Shown one piece after another: positions 1 through 11,851 of a DNA stretch of 59,226 nucleotides. The notes beneath the pieces were generated by a model, which did not search any database, was not told the origin of the DNA, and worked only from the letters and a program-made list of their open reading frames with translations. Source of the DNA: Chloroflexota bacterium (GTDB lineage Bacteria; Chloroflexota; Limnocylindria; Limnocylindrales; CSP1-4); NCBI GenBank assembly GCA_025935925.1, contig JAICUI010000014.1, forward strand, positions 1 to 59,226. The letters run 5' to 3'. Within the stretch, counting starts at the first letter, position 1. Each line of letters opens with the position of its first letter. The position numbers and the translations under genes were made by a program.

Positions 1-1
1 G

Positions 2-1048
<1,047 letters not shown>

Positions 1049-1159
1049 TCGCCGTCCCGCGGGCGGGTCGTTCACGCGCCGCGGCGTTGTTCGGCTCCGG
1101 TGCCGTCCATCGCGCTCGTGGCGTGCGGGGAGTGCGTAAGGCGAGCGGCTTCCCGCGAT

Positions 1160-1445
1160 CCGTCTCGCGACGGTCCACGGCTTCCCCGGGGATCACGTCG
1201 CCAACGCTCGGCGCTTCCGGGATCACCTCGCCACTGTCCGGCACTTTCCCGGCGGTCCTTCGCCAGGGTCCCTCGCTTCCCGGCGCTGCCGGGGTTCCTT
1301 CGCGAGGTTCGCGCGCTGCCCGGTGGTGGTTCGCCACCGTCCGGCGCTGGCGGGCCGTCCCTTCGCCAGGGTCCGGCGCTTCGCGGCGGTCCCTTCGACA
1401 GGGTCGCGCGCTGCCCGGCGGTCCCTCCGCCAGCGTTCCTGCTTC
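1160..1445. repeat. Degenerate ~31-32 bp tandem repeat, about 9 copies
   Basis: The 610-base stretch after clpX (1049-1658) holds no convincing gene. Much of it is a decayed tandem array in which the anchor CGCCAGGG or a variant recurs at about 1166, 1199, 1229, 1261, 1301, 1332, 1365, 1397 and 1428, followed each time by a GTCCGGCGCTTCC-like segment. Unit length varies from 30 to 40 bases. Open frames across it on both strands are low-complexity Pro/Arg/Ala/Gly and resemble nothing known. Function unknown. Confidence 0.6.
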
Positions 1446-1658
1446 CAGCGTCGCGTAGTCGCCCCATTTCTGCACGCAACGTAGGCGCCTGGCGGAGCGA
1501 ACGCCGGACCTGCATAGCGGGCCACTTCGGCTCGCTTGGCCCGACTCGAAACGCGTTCAGAGCATGTCGGGGCGCCGGAGGCTTGCGGATCGCGCGCAAG
1601 TCCGGGCGAAGTCCCAGCTAAGGGTGCGGGAAGCGCAGCGACGAAGAATGCAGCGACT

Positions 1659-2431
1659 GTGCCGACGCGCAAACGAACCAACCTCGCCCTCGAGGCCGTG
1701 CGGGCCAACCGCCAGCAGCTCGATGCGCTCGGGGGCGCCGCCCGTGCCGGACGGCTGCGTCGGCGGCTGACGCAGACCGGAGCTCGGAGCACGCGCCGGG
1801 CTCAGCCAGTCCGCGATCAGCCACGCCGAGCGCGGGCTCGGTTCTGGGCTCACCGTCGACGCGTGGCAGCGGATCGCGGTCGCGCTCGGCATCCGACTGC
1901 GCATCGAGCTCCAGCGCGATCCGCAGCAGGAACCGCAGGATTCCGGACACCTCCGCATTCAGGAGCTCGTCCTCCGGCTCGGCCGTCGCGCCGGATATCG
2001 GGGCCTGTTCGAGCTCGCGACGCGACCTGTCGAACCGTGGCGGAGCATCGACGTCGGGCTGGCCGACGACACCCATCGACGCATGGGTCGTCGAGTGCTG
2101 GAATGTGTTCGGGGACATCGGCGCCGCGGCGCGGACCTCGAATCGGAAGCTGGCGGAGGCGGACGCGCTGGCGACGCTGCGCTGGGCCGAACAGCCGCAC
2201 ACCACGGGTCTCGTGTGGGTGGTCCGCGCGACGAAGCGCAACCGCGTCCTCGTCGCGCGCTACCCCGAGGTGTTCGCGGCGCGGTTTCCGGGCAGCAGCC
2301 GCGGCTGGGTCGAAGCGCTCAGCACGGGCGGGGCGCCACCTCCCGAGCCTGGGCTCGTGTGGGCCTCCGCCGACGGCAGTCGGCTCTTCGCCTGGCGACG
2401 CCAGCCCGCCGAACGCCCGGCGCCGCGCTGA
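1659..2431 (+). pseudogene. Xre-type helix-turn-helix regulator, broken by two frameshifts
   Basis: One protein can be followed through three frames. Frame 3 from GTG 1659 gives an N-terminal helix ending RLRRRLTQT. Near 1779 it must move by one base to continue ELGARAGLSQSAISHAERG (the HTH), then TVDAWQRIAVALG and the body of the protein up to DDTHRRM. At about 2086, inside a GGG run, a second one-base shift leads to VVECWNVFGDIGAAA and on through ARYPEVFAARFPGSSRGWV to LFAWRR. Both shifts look like single inserted bases. The segments read as one continuous Xre-family protein of about 255 residues, a type I associate from memory with this lineage. Its 3' end and stop run into the 39-bp repeat. 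Assembly errors could mimic the shifts. Confidence 0.7.
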
Positions 2432-2595
2432 CCGACGCGTCAGCCCGCCGAACGCCCGGCGCCGCGCTGACCGACGCGTCAGCCCGCCGAACGCCCGGCG
2501 CCGCGCCGACCGATGCCGCAGCCCGCCGAACGCCGGCGCCGCGCCGACCGACGCGTCAGCCCGCCGAACGCCCGGCTCGGCGCTCACCGAACGTT
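2402..2595. repeat. 39-bp tandem repeat, about 5 copies
   Basis: Units beginning CAGCCCGCCGAACGCC start at 2402, 2441, 2480, 2519 and 2557, a period of 39, 39, 39 and 38 bases. The first two units are almost identical, the third and fourth carry substitutions and a one-base deletion, and the fifth decays after about 20 bases. The array starts inside the 3' end of the broken regulator. From 2596 to 2805 there is no recognisable gene, only GC-rich sequence with an imperfect direct repeat (GCGCACGCTC) near 2745-2775. All frames give similar Arg/Pro/Ala peptides, so translation here is probably meaningless. Confidence 0.85.
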
Positions 2596-2805
2596 GGCCC
2601 GACCGCGGGCGCCGCTCCGAAAGGGACGTGCAAGCGATTCGCCACGCGCGCCGCCGCCAACGCGCGAGGCGCCGCCGGAGACTTCGCAACCCATGTCCCG
2701 TCAGCCTGCCCGACTCGCGGTCAGCGATCGCCGGCCCATCGGCGGCGCACGCTCGCGCGGAGTCGGCGCACGCTCCCGCGGGCCCCGCGCCGTCCGGTTG
2801 CCCGC

Positions 2806-3867
2806 ATGAACCGGCCCCTCCGGATCCTGACGTGGAACGTCCACGGTGGGTATCTCGCGTCGCTCGCCCACATCGGCCACACGATCTACCTGCCCGTGCG
2901 CCACGACCCGCGCGACGGCTACGGTGGCCGCCCGCAGGAGCCCGGCCTGCCGCCGACCCTCGTGGAGGTGCCGGCGAAGCGGGTGCCCGACCTCGACCTC
3001 GACGTCGTCCTGTACCAGGCGCCCCGCCATTACCTCCGGGACCGCCACACGCTGCTCGGCGAGCACCAACGGCGGCTGCCGTCGGTCTACCTCGAGCACG
3101 ACCCGCCGCGCGGCCACCCGACGGACACCCGGCACGTCGTCCAGGACGAGTCGGTGATCCTCGTGCACTGCACGCACTTCAACGCCCTGATGTGGGACAG
3201 CGGCCGCACGCCGGTCCGGGTCATCGAGCACGGAGTGCCGACGACGCCGGGCGTCGTCTATCGCGGCGACATCGCGAAGGGGGTCGTGGTCATCAACGAC
3301 CTCGCGACGCGTGGCCGCCGGCTGGGCCGGGACGTGTTCGAGGAGCTCCGCACGACGGTGCCCGTCGACCTCCTCGGCCTGCGCTCCGAGACGCTGGGCG
3401 GTCTCGGCCCCATCCCGCACGAGGAGCTGCCGGGCCGGATCGCGCGCTACCGGTGCTTCGTCAACCCGATCCGCTACACCAGCCTCGGCCTCTCGATGAT
3501 CGAGGCGATGCTGGCCGGCGTGCCGGTCGTGGCGCTCGCGACGACCGAGATCCCGACGGTCGTGGCCCACGGGGAGACCGCGCTCCTCGGGATGGACGCG
3601 GCGGGCCTCGCGGAGAACGTCCAGGCGCTGCTCGACGACCCCGTGCTGGCAGGGCGGATCGGCAACGCCGGCCGGGACCTCGCGCGGCAACGGTTTGGCA
3701 TCGAGCGGTTCGCCCGCGACTGGACGACGGTGCTCGAGGAGGCCGTGGAGCTCGGCCGCGCCGACCCCGGGCCCCGTGACCGTCGTCGCCGGCTCCGTGC
3801 GCTGCGCCCGCCGGACCCGACGGTTGCCGAGGGCGCAGTCACGCGGCCGCTCGCACGCTCGCGCTGA
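2806..3867 (+). CDS. Glycosyltransferase, GT4-like (group 1) family
   Basis: A 353-residue GT-B fold protein. The N-terminal half begins RILTWNVHGGYLASLAHIGH, a short version of the usual donor/acceptor domain. The C-terminal half carries the family pattern: an EHGVP loop, HEELPGRIARYRCFVNPIRY, then SLGLSMIEAMLAGVPVVA with the E-x7-E-like nucleotide-sugar site, followed by ALLGMDAAGLAENVQALLDDP. Start ATG 2806 is chosen because homology begins at once; the frame is open much further upstream through repeat DNA, which is meaningless. It stands alone between the repeat region and a methyltransferase, so the acceptor (cell-surface polysaccharide or lipid) cannot be inferred. Confidence 0.85.
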   Translation: MNRPLRILTWNVHGGYLASLAHIGHTIYLPVRHDPRDGYGGRPQEPGLPPTLVEVPAKRVPDLDLDVVLYQAPRHYLRDRHTLLGEHQRRLPSVYLEHDPPRGHPTDTRHVVQDESVILVHCTHFNALMWDSGRTPVRVIEHGVPTTPGVVYRGDIAKGVVVINDLATRGRRLGRDVFEELRTTVPVDLLGLRSETLGGLGPIPHEELPGRIARYRCFVNPIRYTSLGLSMIEAMLAGVPVVALATTEIPTVVAHGETALLGMDAAGLAENVQALLDDPVLAGRIGNAGRDLARQRFGIERFARDWTTVLEEAVELGRADPGPRDRRRRLRALRPPDPTVAEGAVTRPLARSR

Positions 3868-3925
3868 CCGACGTCCTCGCTCGCTCGACGGGGACAGCAC
3901 GCCGGGCGGGCGGCATGATCATCCG

Positions 3926-4516
3926 ATGGACCACCGCGATCACGTCGCCCTGATCCGCGGCGGCGTCGAGGGGATGGCTGCCAGCTGGCTCGAGCTCGGG
4001 GCCGGGGATGGCGCGTTCACGATCGCGCTCGCGGACGTGCTCGGCTCCGGCGGCCGGATCACGGCAGTGGACCGGGACGCGAGGGCGCTGCGGCGCAACG
4101 CGGAGGTGATGCGCGGCCGCTTTCCGGCCGTGGCCTTCACGCCGCTCGACGACGACTTCACGCGCGACCTGCCGGCCGGGCCGTTCGACGGCGTCCTCGC
4201 GGCGAACAGCCTCCACTTCGTCGCGGATCGCTCGGGCGTGCTCACGGCCATCCGCGACCGGCTCGTCCCGGGCGGCCGGCTGGTCGTGGTCGAGTACGAC
4301 GCCGACCGCGGCAACCCGTGGGTGCCGCACCCGTTCTCGTTCGGCACCTGGCGGCGCGAGGCGGTCGCCGCCGGGCTCGCGGAGCCCCGCCTGATCCACC
4401 GCGTGCCGAGCCGGTTCCTGGGCGCGATCTACGGCGCGGTGACCGCGCGGACGCGTTCGGAAGCCCGTGACGGAGTGGTACACTCCCGCCCTCACGGCGA
4501 GGACCGAGAGGAGTAG
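3926..4516 (+). CDS. Class I SAM-dependent methyltransferase
   Basis: A 196-residue Rossmann methyltransferase. Motif I is WLELGAGDGAFTIALADVL (about 22-40), followed by the acidic ribose-binding strand ITAVDRD, motif II-like FDGVLAANSLHFV and the post-motif LVPGGRLVVVEYD. The substrate is unknown. ATG 3926 is preferred because motif I follows directly; a weak CATGAT element sits six bases upstream. The last residues are encoded over the promoter and first stem of the valS T-box: the stop TAG (4514-4516) lies inside the conserved AGTA of the specifier loop. The C-terminal tail is therefore probably not conserved. Confidence 0.8.
   Translation: MDHRDHVALIRGGVEGMAASWLELGAGDGAFTIALADVLGSGGRITAVDRDARALRRNAEVMRGRFPAVAFTPLDDDFTRDLPAGPFDGVLAANSLHFVADRSGVLTAIRDRLVPGGRLVVVEYDADRGNPWVPHPFSFGTWRREAVAAGLAEPRLIHRVPSRFLGAIYGAVTARTRSEARDGVVHSRPHGEDREE
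4456..4484 (+). promoter_or_regulatory. Promoter of the valS T-box transcript
   Basis: A -10 element TACACT lies at 4479-4484 and a -35-like TTCGGA at 4456-4461, separated by exactly 17 bases. Transcription would begin around 4490, just before the first T-box stem (CACGGC at 4493). The promoter lies inside the 3' end of the upstream methyltransferase gene. Confidence 0.55.
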
Positions 4517-4735
4517 GTCCGGGTCGGCCCCGGAGCGAGCGCGGGACGGTGCGAGCCGCGCGGGCACGACGGACGCGAAGGTCGCTCGCGAGTCGTGCGG
4601 GTGGCGCCCGATAGCGCGCCCCGAGCGTCGCCGGATCTCCGGCCTCCGCGATGAGCGGCGGCTCCCGGCGACGGAACCAGCAGGTGGTACCACGACCCCG
4701 TTCGTCCGCTGGACGAGCGGGGCTTGTTGTTTCAG
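4490..4735 (+). ncRNA. T-box leader RNA, specifier GUC (valine), controlling valS
   Basis: The leader senses uncharged tRNA and switches between antitermination and termination. Stem I can be folded by hand: CACGGC 4493-4498 pairs with GTCGTG 4592-4597; then the S-turn AGTA 4512-4515; GTCCG 4517-4521 with CGGAC 4570-4574; GTCG, GCCC and CGCGG with their partners; and a terminal loop with the distal motif GGTG at 4548-4551. Opposite AGTA lies GCGAAG then GTC at 4581-4583, the expected specifier position and a valine codon, matching tRNA-Val(GAC). The T-box proper AGGTGGTACCACG is at 4682-4694; its bulge UGGU would pair with an ACCA 3' end. This fits the valS gene that follows. Confidence 0.92.
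4696..4731 (+). terminator. T-box intrinsic terminator upstream of valS
   Basis: A 12-bp stem runs from CCCCGTTCGTCC (4696-4707) across the loop GCT to GGACGAGCGGGG (4711-4722), with one G-U pair, followed by the T-rich tail CTTGTTGTTT. It starts just after the T-box motif, so pairing of the antiterminator (4682-4694) with tRNA would compete with it. The mechanism is thus transcriptional attenuation rather than ribosome-site masking. Confidence 0.88.
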
Positions 4736-4748
4736 GCGGGAGCGATCG

Positions 4749-7487
<2,739 letters not shown>

Positions 7488-7548
7488 GGCACGGCAGCCT
7501 CGCTGCTACGATGACCGGCAAGCACCCGCAAGCCGCCGGGAGGACCGC

Positions 7549-8295
7549 GTGCCCCTTGAATTCCTGAAGCGCAAGGGCGATGCCGAGAAGACGGCCGCCG
7601 CCGCGCAGCCGCAGCCCTCGGGGCTCCCCGAGGAGGTGGTCGCCCAGGACTTCCAGCTCAAGCTGTACTACGCCGGGAAGAGCAGCGAGGGTGTCCGGAT
7701 GCGCGCCGGTCCCAAGGCGCTCGGCGAGCTGCCCCGCATGCTCGAGGGCCTGACGCGCGAGCCCGTCGAGGTCGTCGAGCCGCTCGAGCTCGAGTTCGCC
7801 CAGGCGATCCCCGTGATCGCGCGGCCGTCGGAGGCGATGCAGTGGCTCCAGGCCCACCAGGACCTGAGCCCGGTCACGCGCCACGCGCTCGTCGTGCTGG
7901 AGTCGATCGACGCGATCGACCTCGCGTTCGACACGTTCGTGTGCTCGCTGCTCGACGGCGAGGTCGACACCTCCGGCTACCCCGAGTACAACGCCATCGT
8001 CGGCGGCATCGCGTCCCACTGGGACGAGGCGACGGGCGACATGATCGTGCGGTCGGTCGTGGGCTGGGGCGGGCGCGGCGTCCGCGGCGATACCGACCGG
8101 ATCGCGAGCCGGCTGCTGACCAACATCCTCGCGAACATCCTGGCCAGCCAGTACTCGATGGGCCTCACAGCCGTCGATCGGCCCGTGCCCGCCGGCGGGC
8201 GCGGCGGCCTCGTCTGCGCGCACTGCGGCTTCGCGTCCGGCCACGAGCGGGCGTTCTACTGCCCCAAGTGCGGCATGCGCCTGTTGCGCGGCTAG
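7549..8295 (+). CDS. Uncharacterised protein with C-terminal zinc ribbon
   Basis: A 248-residue protein I cannot name. The N-terminus is charged (FLKRKGD) and followed by a low-complexity Ala/Gln patch. The body (about 35-215) is mixed alpha/beta without a recognised motif. The C-terminus holds two Cys pairs, CAHCG and CPKCG, spaced like a rubredoxin-type zinc ribbon. GTG 7549 follows GGGAGGACC, and a TACGAT -10 element lies at 7506-7511. It is the first of three ribbon proteins in this part of the window (with the FmdB-like gene at 8353 and the minus-strand gene at 9992). A regulatory or scaffolding role is possible but unproven. Confidence 0.75.
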   Translation: MPLEFLKRKGDAEKTAAAAQPQPSGLPEEVVAQDFQLKLYYAGKSSEGVRMRAGPKALGELPRMLEGLTREPVEVVEPLELEFAQAIPVIARPSEAMQWLQAHQDLSPVTRHALVVLESIDAIDLAFDTFVCSLLDGEVDTSGYPEYNAIVGGIASHWDEATGDMIVRSVVGWGGRGVRGDTDRIASRLLTNILANILASQYSMGLTAVDRPVPAGGRGGLVCAHCGFASGHERAFYCPKCGMRLLRG

Positions 8296-8352
8296 ATCCT
8301 CGGGCCGCCGGCTCGCGCGAGCGACGCCCCGGCCTTCGGAGAGAACACCACC

Positions 8353-8787
8353 ATGCCGATCTACGAGTACGTCTGCTCCAGCTGCGGGACCAGGACCGAC
8401 ATCCTGCACGGGATCAACGACCCCGCGCCCACGTTCTGCCCGGCGTGCGGCGCCGAGGGCACGCTGCGCAAGCAGTTCGCGCCGCCGGCGATCCACTACA
8501 AGGGTTCGGGCTGGGCAAAGAAGGATCGCGGGTCGTCGTCGAGCACGAAGGCCGCGCGGTCGGCCGCTGACGGGGCGAAGGACGGCGGGTCCGCGTCGGG
8601 CGACGGCGGGTCGCCGGCGCCGGGCTCGGGGTCGGGATCAGGCTCGGGGTCGTCGGGCTCGTCCGGCTCCTCGGGCTCGTCCGGCTCCTCGGGCTCGTCC
8701 GGCTCCTCGGGCTCGTCCGGCTCCTCGGGCTCGTCGGAGTCGTCGGGCTCCTCGGGCGCCTCCGGTTCGTCTGGCTCGGACCGCTAG
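8353..8787 (+). CDS. FmdB-family zinc ribbon protein with Ser/Gly-rich tail
   Basis: The first 50 residues are a standard FmdB/YvyF-type ribbon: MPIYEYVCSSCG then CPACG, two Cys pairs about 20 residues apart. The family is small and of uncertain function, once linked to formamidase regulation. Residues 60-144 are a disordered Ser/Gly run made largely of SSG repeats, encoded by about four copies of the 18-base unit GGCTCGTCCGGCTCCTCG between 8657 and 8730. Such tails occur on some high-GC FmdB proteins. ATG 8353 follows GGAGAGAACACC. Stop TAG is five bases before the next gene, so the two are probably cotranscribed. Confidence 0.85.
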   Translation: MPIYEYVCSSCGTRTDILHGINDPAPTFCPACGAEGTLRKQFAPPAIHYKGSGWAKKDRGSSSSTKAARSAADGAKDGGSASGDGGSPAPGSGSGSGSGSSGSSGSSGSSGSSGSSGSSGSSGSSGSSESSGSSGASGSSGSDR

Positions 8788-8792
8788 CAACG

Positions 8793-9029
8793 ATGCCCGC
8801 CGCCGACTGGATCACGCTCGCCGAAGCTGCCGACATCCTGGCCGCCGCCAACGTGCGCTTTCGCGCGGAGACGATCGGTGCGTGGGCGCGGACCGGTCGC
8901 CTGTCGAGCATCAAGCTGGGTGGTCGCCGGTACGTCCGTCGCGGCGAGGTGAAGGCGCTCATCGCGGCGCCTCGCCGCGTCCGGATGGAGGACGTCCAGC
9001 GCGGGCTGTTCGAGGACCTCAACGGCTGA
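8793..9029 (+). CDS. Small helix-turn-helix (excisionase/MerR-like) DNA-binding protein
   Basis: A 78-residue protein with a winged-helix layout of the excisionase/MerR type: WITLAEAADILAAANVRF, then TIGAWARTGRLSSIKLGGRRYVRRGEVKALI, where the GRL-x-G-RR-Y segment is the usual wing. No integrase or phage gene is nearby, so this is more likely a chromosomal small regulator than a true excisionase. It sits five bases after the FmdB-like gene and four bases before the YihY gene. Target unknown. Confidence 0.75.
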   Translation: MPAADWITLAEAADILAAANVRFRAETIGAWARTGRLSSIKLGGRRYVRRGEVKALIAAPRRVRMEDVQRGLFEDLNG

Positions 9030-9033
9030 CGCC

Positions 9034-9990
9034 ATGTCGACCGCGGACGAGGCGCCTCCCCGCACGGACCGCTGGCGGGCCCTCGTCGAGCGGATCGTCC
9101 GCCGGATCGGCGGGCTCCCGGCCGTCCGGACGCTGCTCGCGACGCTCACGGCCTACGATCGTGCCGGCGGCGGTCTGCTCGCCGCCGGCCTCGCGTACAC
9201 CTCGCTGATCGCGTTGCTGCCGGGGATGGTGCTCGTGCTGTCGATCTTCGCGATCGTCATCTCCGACGCGGCGCTGCGGGAGCGCATCGTGTCGGTCATC
9301 GCCGAGGCGGTGCCGCCGCTCGAGGACGTCGTGCGAACGGCCTTCGAGCAGGTGTCCGCGGGCGCCGTCCCGACCGGGATCGTGGCATTCATCGGCCTGC
9401 TGTGGGGCGCGAGCCGGTTCTACGCGTCCCTCGACTACGCCTTCACCCGGGTGTTCCACAGCTCGCGTCCGCGGAACGAGATCCAGCGGACGCTGCGCGG
9501 CGTCCTCCTCGTCGGAGCGGTCGTGCTCGTCCCGCTCGTCGCGCTCCTCGCCGGCACGATCGTCGGCTGGGTGGCGGCGCTCCTGCCCGACGAGGCCGAG
9601 CTCCCCTCGATCCTGCGCGGCGACCTGGCCCTCGTGCTGCATCTCGGGTCGTACGTGATGTTCGTGACGGTCGTCCTGCTCGTCCTGCGGTTCGTGCCCG
9701 CCGAGCGCGTCGCGATGCGCGCGCTGCTCGTCCCGGGGGTGATCGTCGGCGTCGCGCTCGGGCTGTTCACGCAGCTGTTCTCGTTCCTCGCGCCGCTGCT
9801 GACCCACATCGCGGCGATCTACGGGACGTTCGTCGCGGCCTTCGCCGTCCTCGCGTGGCTGTCGATCAGCTTCAACGTGCTGCTGCTCGGCGCGTGCTGG
9901 ACGCGCGTTCGGTCCCTCGCGATGGCGCAGCCCGACGCGGCGGCCGCGGACCCGAGCGCATCCGGTCCGTCGGAGGTCCCGGCGGGGTAG
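9034..9990 (+). CDS. YihY/UPF0761 family inner membrane protein
   Basis: A 318-residue polytopic membrane protein with about six hydrophobic segments, including LLAAGLAYTSLIALLPGMVLVLSI (N-terminal third) and LAWLSISFNVLLLGACWTRV near the end. The pattern GGLLAAGLAYTSL and the YGTFVAAFAVLAWL helix identify the YihY/BrkB family, once misnamed ribonuclease BN. The biochemical role is unknown. ATG 9034 follows the previous stop by four bases. The stop codon (9988-9990) is one base from the stop of the convergent gene. Confidence 0.88.
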   Translation: MSTADEAPPRTDRWRALVERIVRRIGGLPAVRTLLATLTAYDRAGGGLLAAGLAYTSLIALLPGMVLVLSIFAIVISDAALRERIVSVIAEAVPPLEDVVRTAFEQVSAGAVPTGIVAFIGLLWGASRFYASLDYAFTRVFHSSRPRNEIQRTLRGVLLVGAVVLVPLVALLAGTIVGWVAALLPDEAELPSILRGDLALVLHLGSYVMFVTVVLLVLRFVPAERVAMRALLVPGVIVGVALGLFTQLFSFLAPLLTHIAAIYGTFVAAFAVLAWLSISFNVLLLGACWTRVRSLAMAQPDAAAADPSASGPSEVPAG

Positions 9991-9991
9991 G

Positions 9992-11851
9992 TCAGCCCTG
10001 GCGTGTGCCGCAGCGGCGGCAGAACCGTGCGTTCGCGGACAGCGACAGCCCGCAGCTCACGCACGGCTGCGGCGTGAGGCTCGCGGCGGCCGCGGCCTGC
10101 GGCGCCTTTGCCGCGCCGTTGAGGACCTCGCGGGCCGACGCCGCCCACAGCGAGGCCGCGTCGTCCTGCGGCATGAGCGCACGGCCGGCCAGTGTCGCAG
10201 GCGCGTCGCGTCGCGCGGCGGGCTGTCCCCAGATCGGGGCCGCGGGCCACTCCGGCTGCGTGCCCTCGTCGGGCGCGACGGTGAGCCACGGGCTGGCGGC
10301 CGGCTGGATCGGCTGGATCGGCTCCTCGGGCGCCGCCTGAACCGACGGCTGTGCGGGCGGCGTGGGCTGTGCGGGCGGTGTGAGTCTTGCGGGCGCGGCG
10401 GCCGGGGGCGGCGGCGGGGGAACGGCAGCGGGCGTGACCGGCCACGTGGGCTGGGCGACGACGTCGTCGCGCGACGGGGCGGGGTGGGGGACGGTCGGGG
10501 TCGGGAGCTCCGGCGCGGCTGCGGCAGCGGCGGCTGCGAGCACGGCGGCGGCAGCGAGGCCGAGGTGCTCCTCGTCGGCCTCGGGCTCGGCGGCGACGGC
10601 CTCGGGCTCGGCGGCGACGGCCTCGGGCTCGGTGGCGACCGCCTCCGGCTCCGACTCCGGCTCCGCGACGATCGCCGCGGTGGCCGCGGCGGCGACGAGC
10701 GCATCGTCGTCGTGCGACTCGATCGAGGCGGGCTCGGCTTCGGGCTCGGGCGCGGCGTCGGCCGTGACCGGCTCGGGCCTCGCGTCGGCCTCCGCCGGAG
10801 CGGCGACGACGGCCTCCGCTTCGGCGGCGACGACCTCGGGCTCGGGTTCCGCGCCGGCCGCGCCGAGCGAGTCTGTCTCGGCTTCGGCGCTGACGCGCTC
10901 GGCCTCGGCCGCGGCGCTGACCGGCTCGGCCTCGACCGTGACCGGCTCGGCCTCGGCTTCGCCCGCGGCCTCGGCTGCGACGCCCGCCTCGCTCTCGGCG
11001 TCCTCGGACTCCGCCACGGCGTCGACCGCCGGTGCGTCGTCGATCACGACCGCGGCCGTCGCGGCGGCGGCCATCAGGTCCGCGACGCGGGCACGCTCGG
11101 CCTCCTCGGCCGCGACCTGCGCCTCGTACGCCGCGAGCGCCTCTTCCACGCTCTGACCCGGTGCCACGCCGGCGATCCGGGCGACGATCGCGTCCTCGTC
11201 CAGCTCGACCGGTAGGTCGTCGTCGGCGCCGGCCACGTACGGCTCGGGTTCCGGCTCCGGTTCGAAACGCGCGCCCGCCTCGGCCGCGACATCATCGGCG
11301 GTGACCGCGTCGTCGGCCGCCGGCAACTCGTCCAGGTCGGTCCCGTCCGGAGGTGCATCGGCGATCGCGCCGTCGCCCATGACGCGCCCCAGGCGGTCCA
11401 CGCCGAGATCGGTCTCGGGCCACGTGTCCGGGCCGACCGCGTCGAGCGCCTCGTCGTGCACGTGGACACCGTTGGTCGGCTCGACGAAGGCGATCGCCGG
11501 GACCGGCATCAGGTCGTCGGCCTGCTCCATCCCGGGGATCGGCATACAGGTGAGGCACCGCCCCTCGGCGGTGTTCCAGCAGTTGCCGCACGTGTACTGG
11601 CGACAGGTCAGGCAGAAGTTGAACGTCCGGTGGAACGCGTCGAGCTGGCTCGCCGTCGCGTTCCGCTCCTCGTCGCTCCGCGCGTCCGCCATCGCCTCGG
11701 ACAGCGTGCTCTCGTCCGACAGGACGAAGTTGCGCAGGCCCTTGGAGACCGTGCGGACACGGCCGAGCCGCGACCGGCGTGGGGCGGCGGACTCGAACGT
11801 GTAGCGGGTGCCGCACCGTTCGCAGAACGACTCGGTGAGGATCTCCGTCAT
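9992..11851 (-). CDS. Large acidic protein with zinc ribbons at both ends
   Basis: A 619-residue protein without a named family. The N-terminus (about 1-105) has many Cys residues: CERCG, then CLTCRQYTCGNCW and CLTC, consistent with two treble-clef or ribbon folds. The C-terminus has CVSCG and CRRCG, a classic double-zinc-ribbon half. The middle (about 150-520) is an Ala/Glu/Pro-rich, almost certainly disordered linker built from repeats such as EPEAVAAEPEAVAAEPE. No membrane segment is apparent. ATG 11851 is preferred because the first Cys pair follows at once; a TATACT -10 lies about 65 bases upstream (11921-11916, minus). Codon composition matches its neighbours despite the bias. Confidence 0.75.
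   Translation of the reverse strand: MTEILTESFCERCGTRYTFESAAPRRSRLGRVRTVSKGLRNFVLSDESTLSEAMADARSDEERNATASQLDAFHRTFNFCLTCRQYTCGNCWNTAEGRCLTCMPIPGMEQADDLMPVPAIAFVEPTNGVHVHDEALDAVGPDTWPETDLGVDRLGRVMGDGAIADAPPDGTDLDELPAADDAVTADDVAAEAGARFEPEPEPEPYVAGADDDLPVELDEDAIVARIAGVAPGQSVEEALAAYEAQVAAEEAERARVADLMAAAATAAVVIDDAPAVDAVAESEDAESEAGVAAEAAGEAEAEPVTVEAEPVSAAAEAERVSAEAETDSLGAAGAEPEPEVVAAEAEAVVAAPAEADARPEPVTADAAPEPEAEPASIESHDDDALVAAAATAAIVAEPESEPEAVATEPEAVAAEPEAVAAEPEADEEHLGLAAAAVLAAAAAAAAPELPTPTVPHPAPSRDDVVAQPTWPVTPAAVPPPPPPAAAPARLTPPAQPTPPAQPSVQAAPEEPIQPIQPAASPWLTVAPDEGTQPEWPAAPIWGQPAARRDAPATLAGRALMPQDDAASLWAASAREVLNGAAKAPQAAAAASLTPQPCVSCGLSLSANARFCRRCGTRQG

Noticed and set aside
2402..2595. CRISPR array
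   Set aside because: The units are contiguous without unique spacers and no cas gene is present; the Cas4-like domain at 39.2-40 kb belongs to a helicase fusion.
1536..3779. A 747-residue plus-strand frame through the repeat region
   Set aside because: Only a short piece near 1659-1780 matches the broken regulator; the remainder is out of frame with the regulator and the glycosyltransferase.
8793..9029. Excisionase of an integrated element
   Set aside because: The HTH resembles excisionases, but no integrase, attachment repeats or other mobile genes lie near it.
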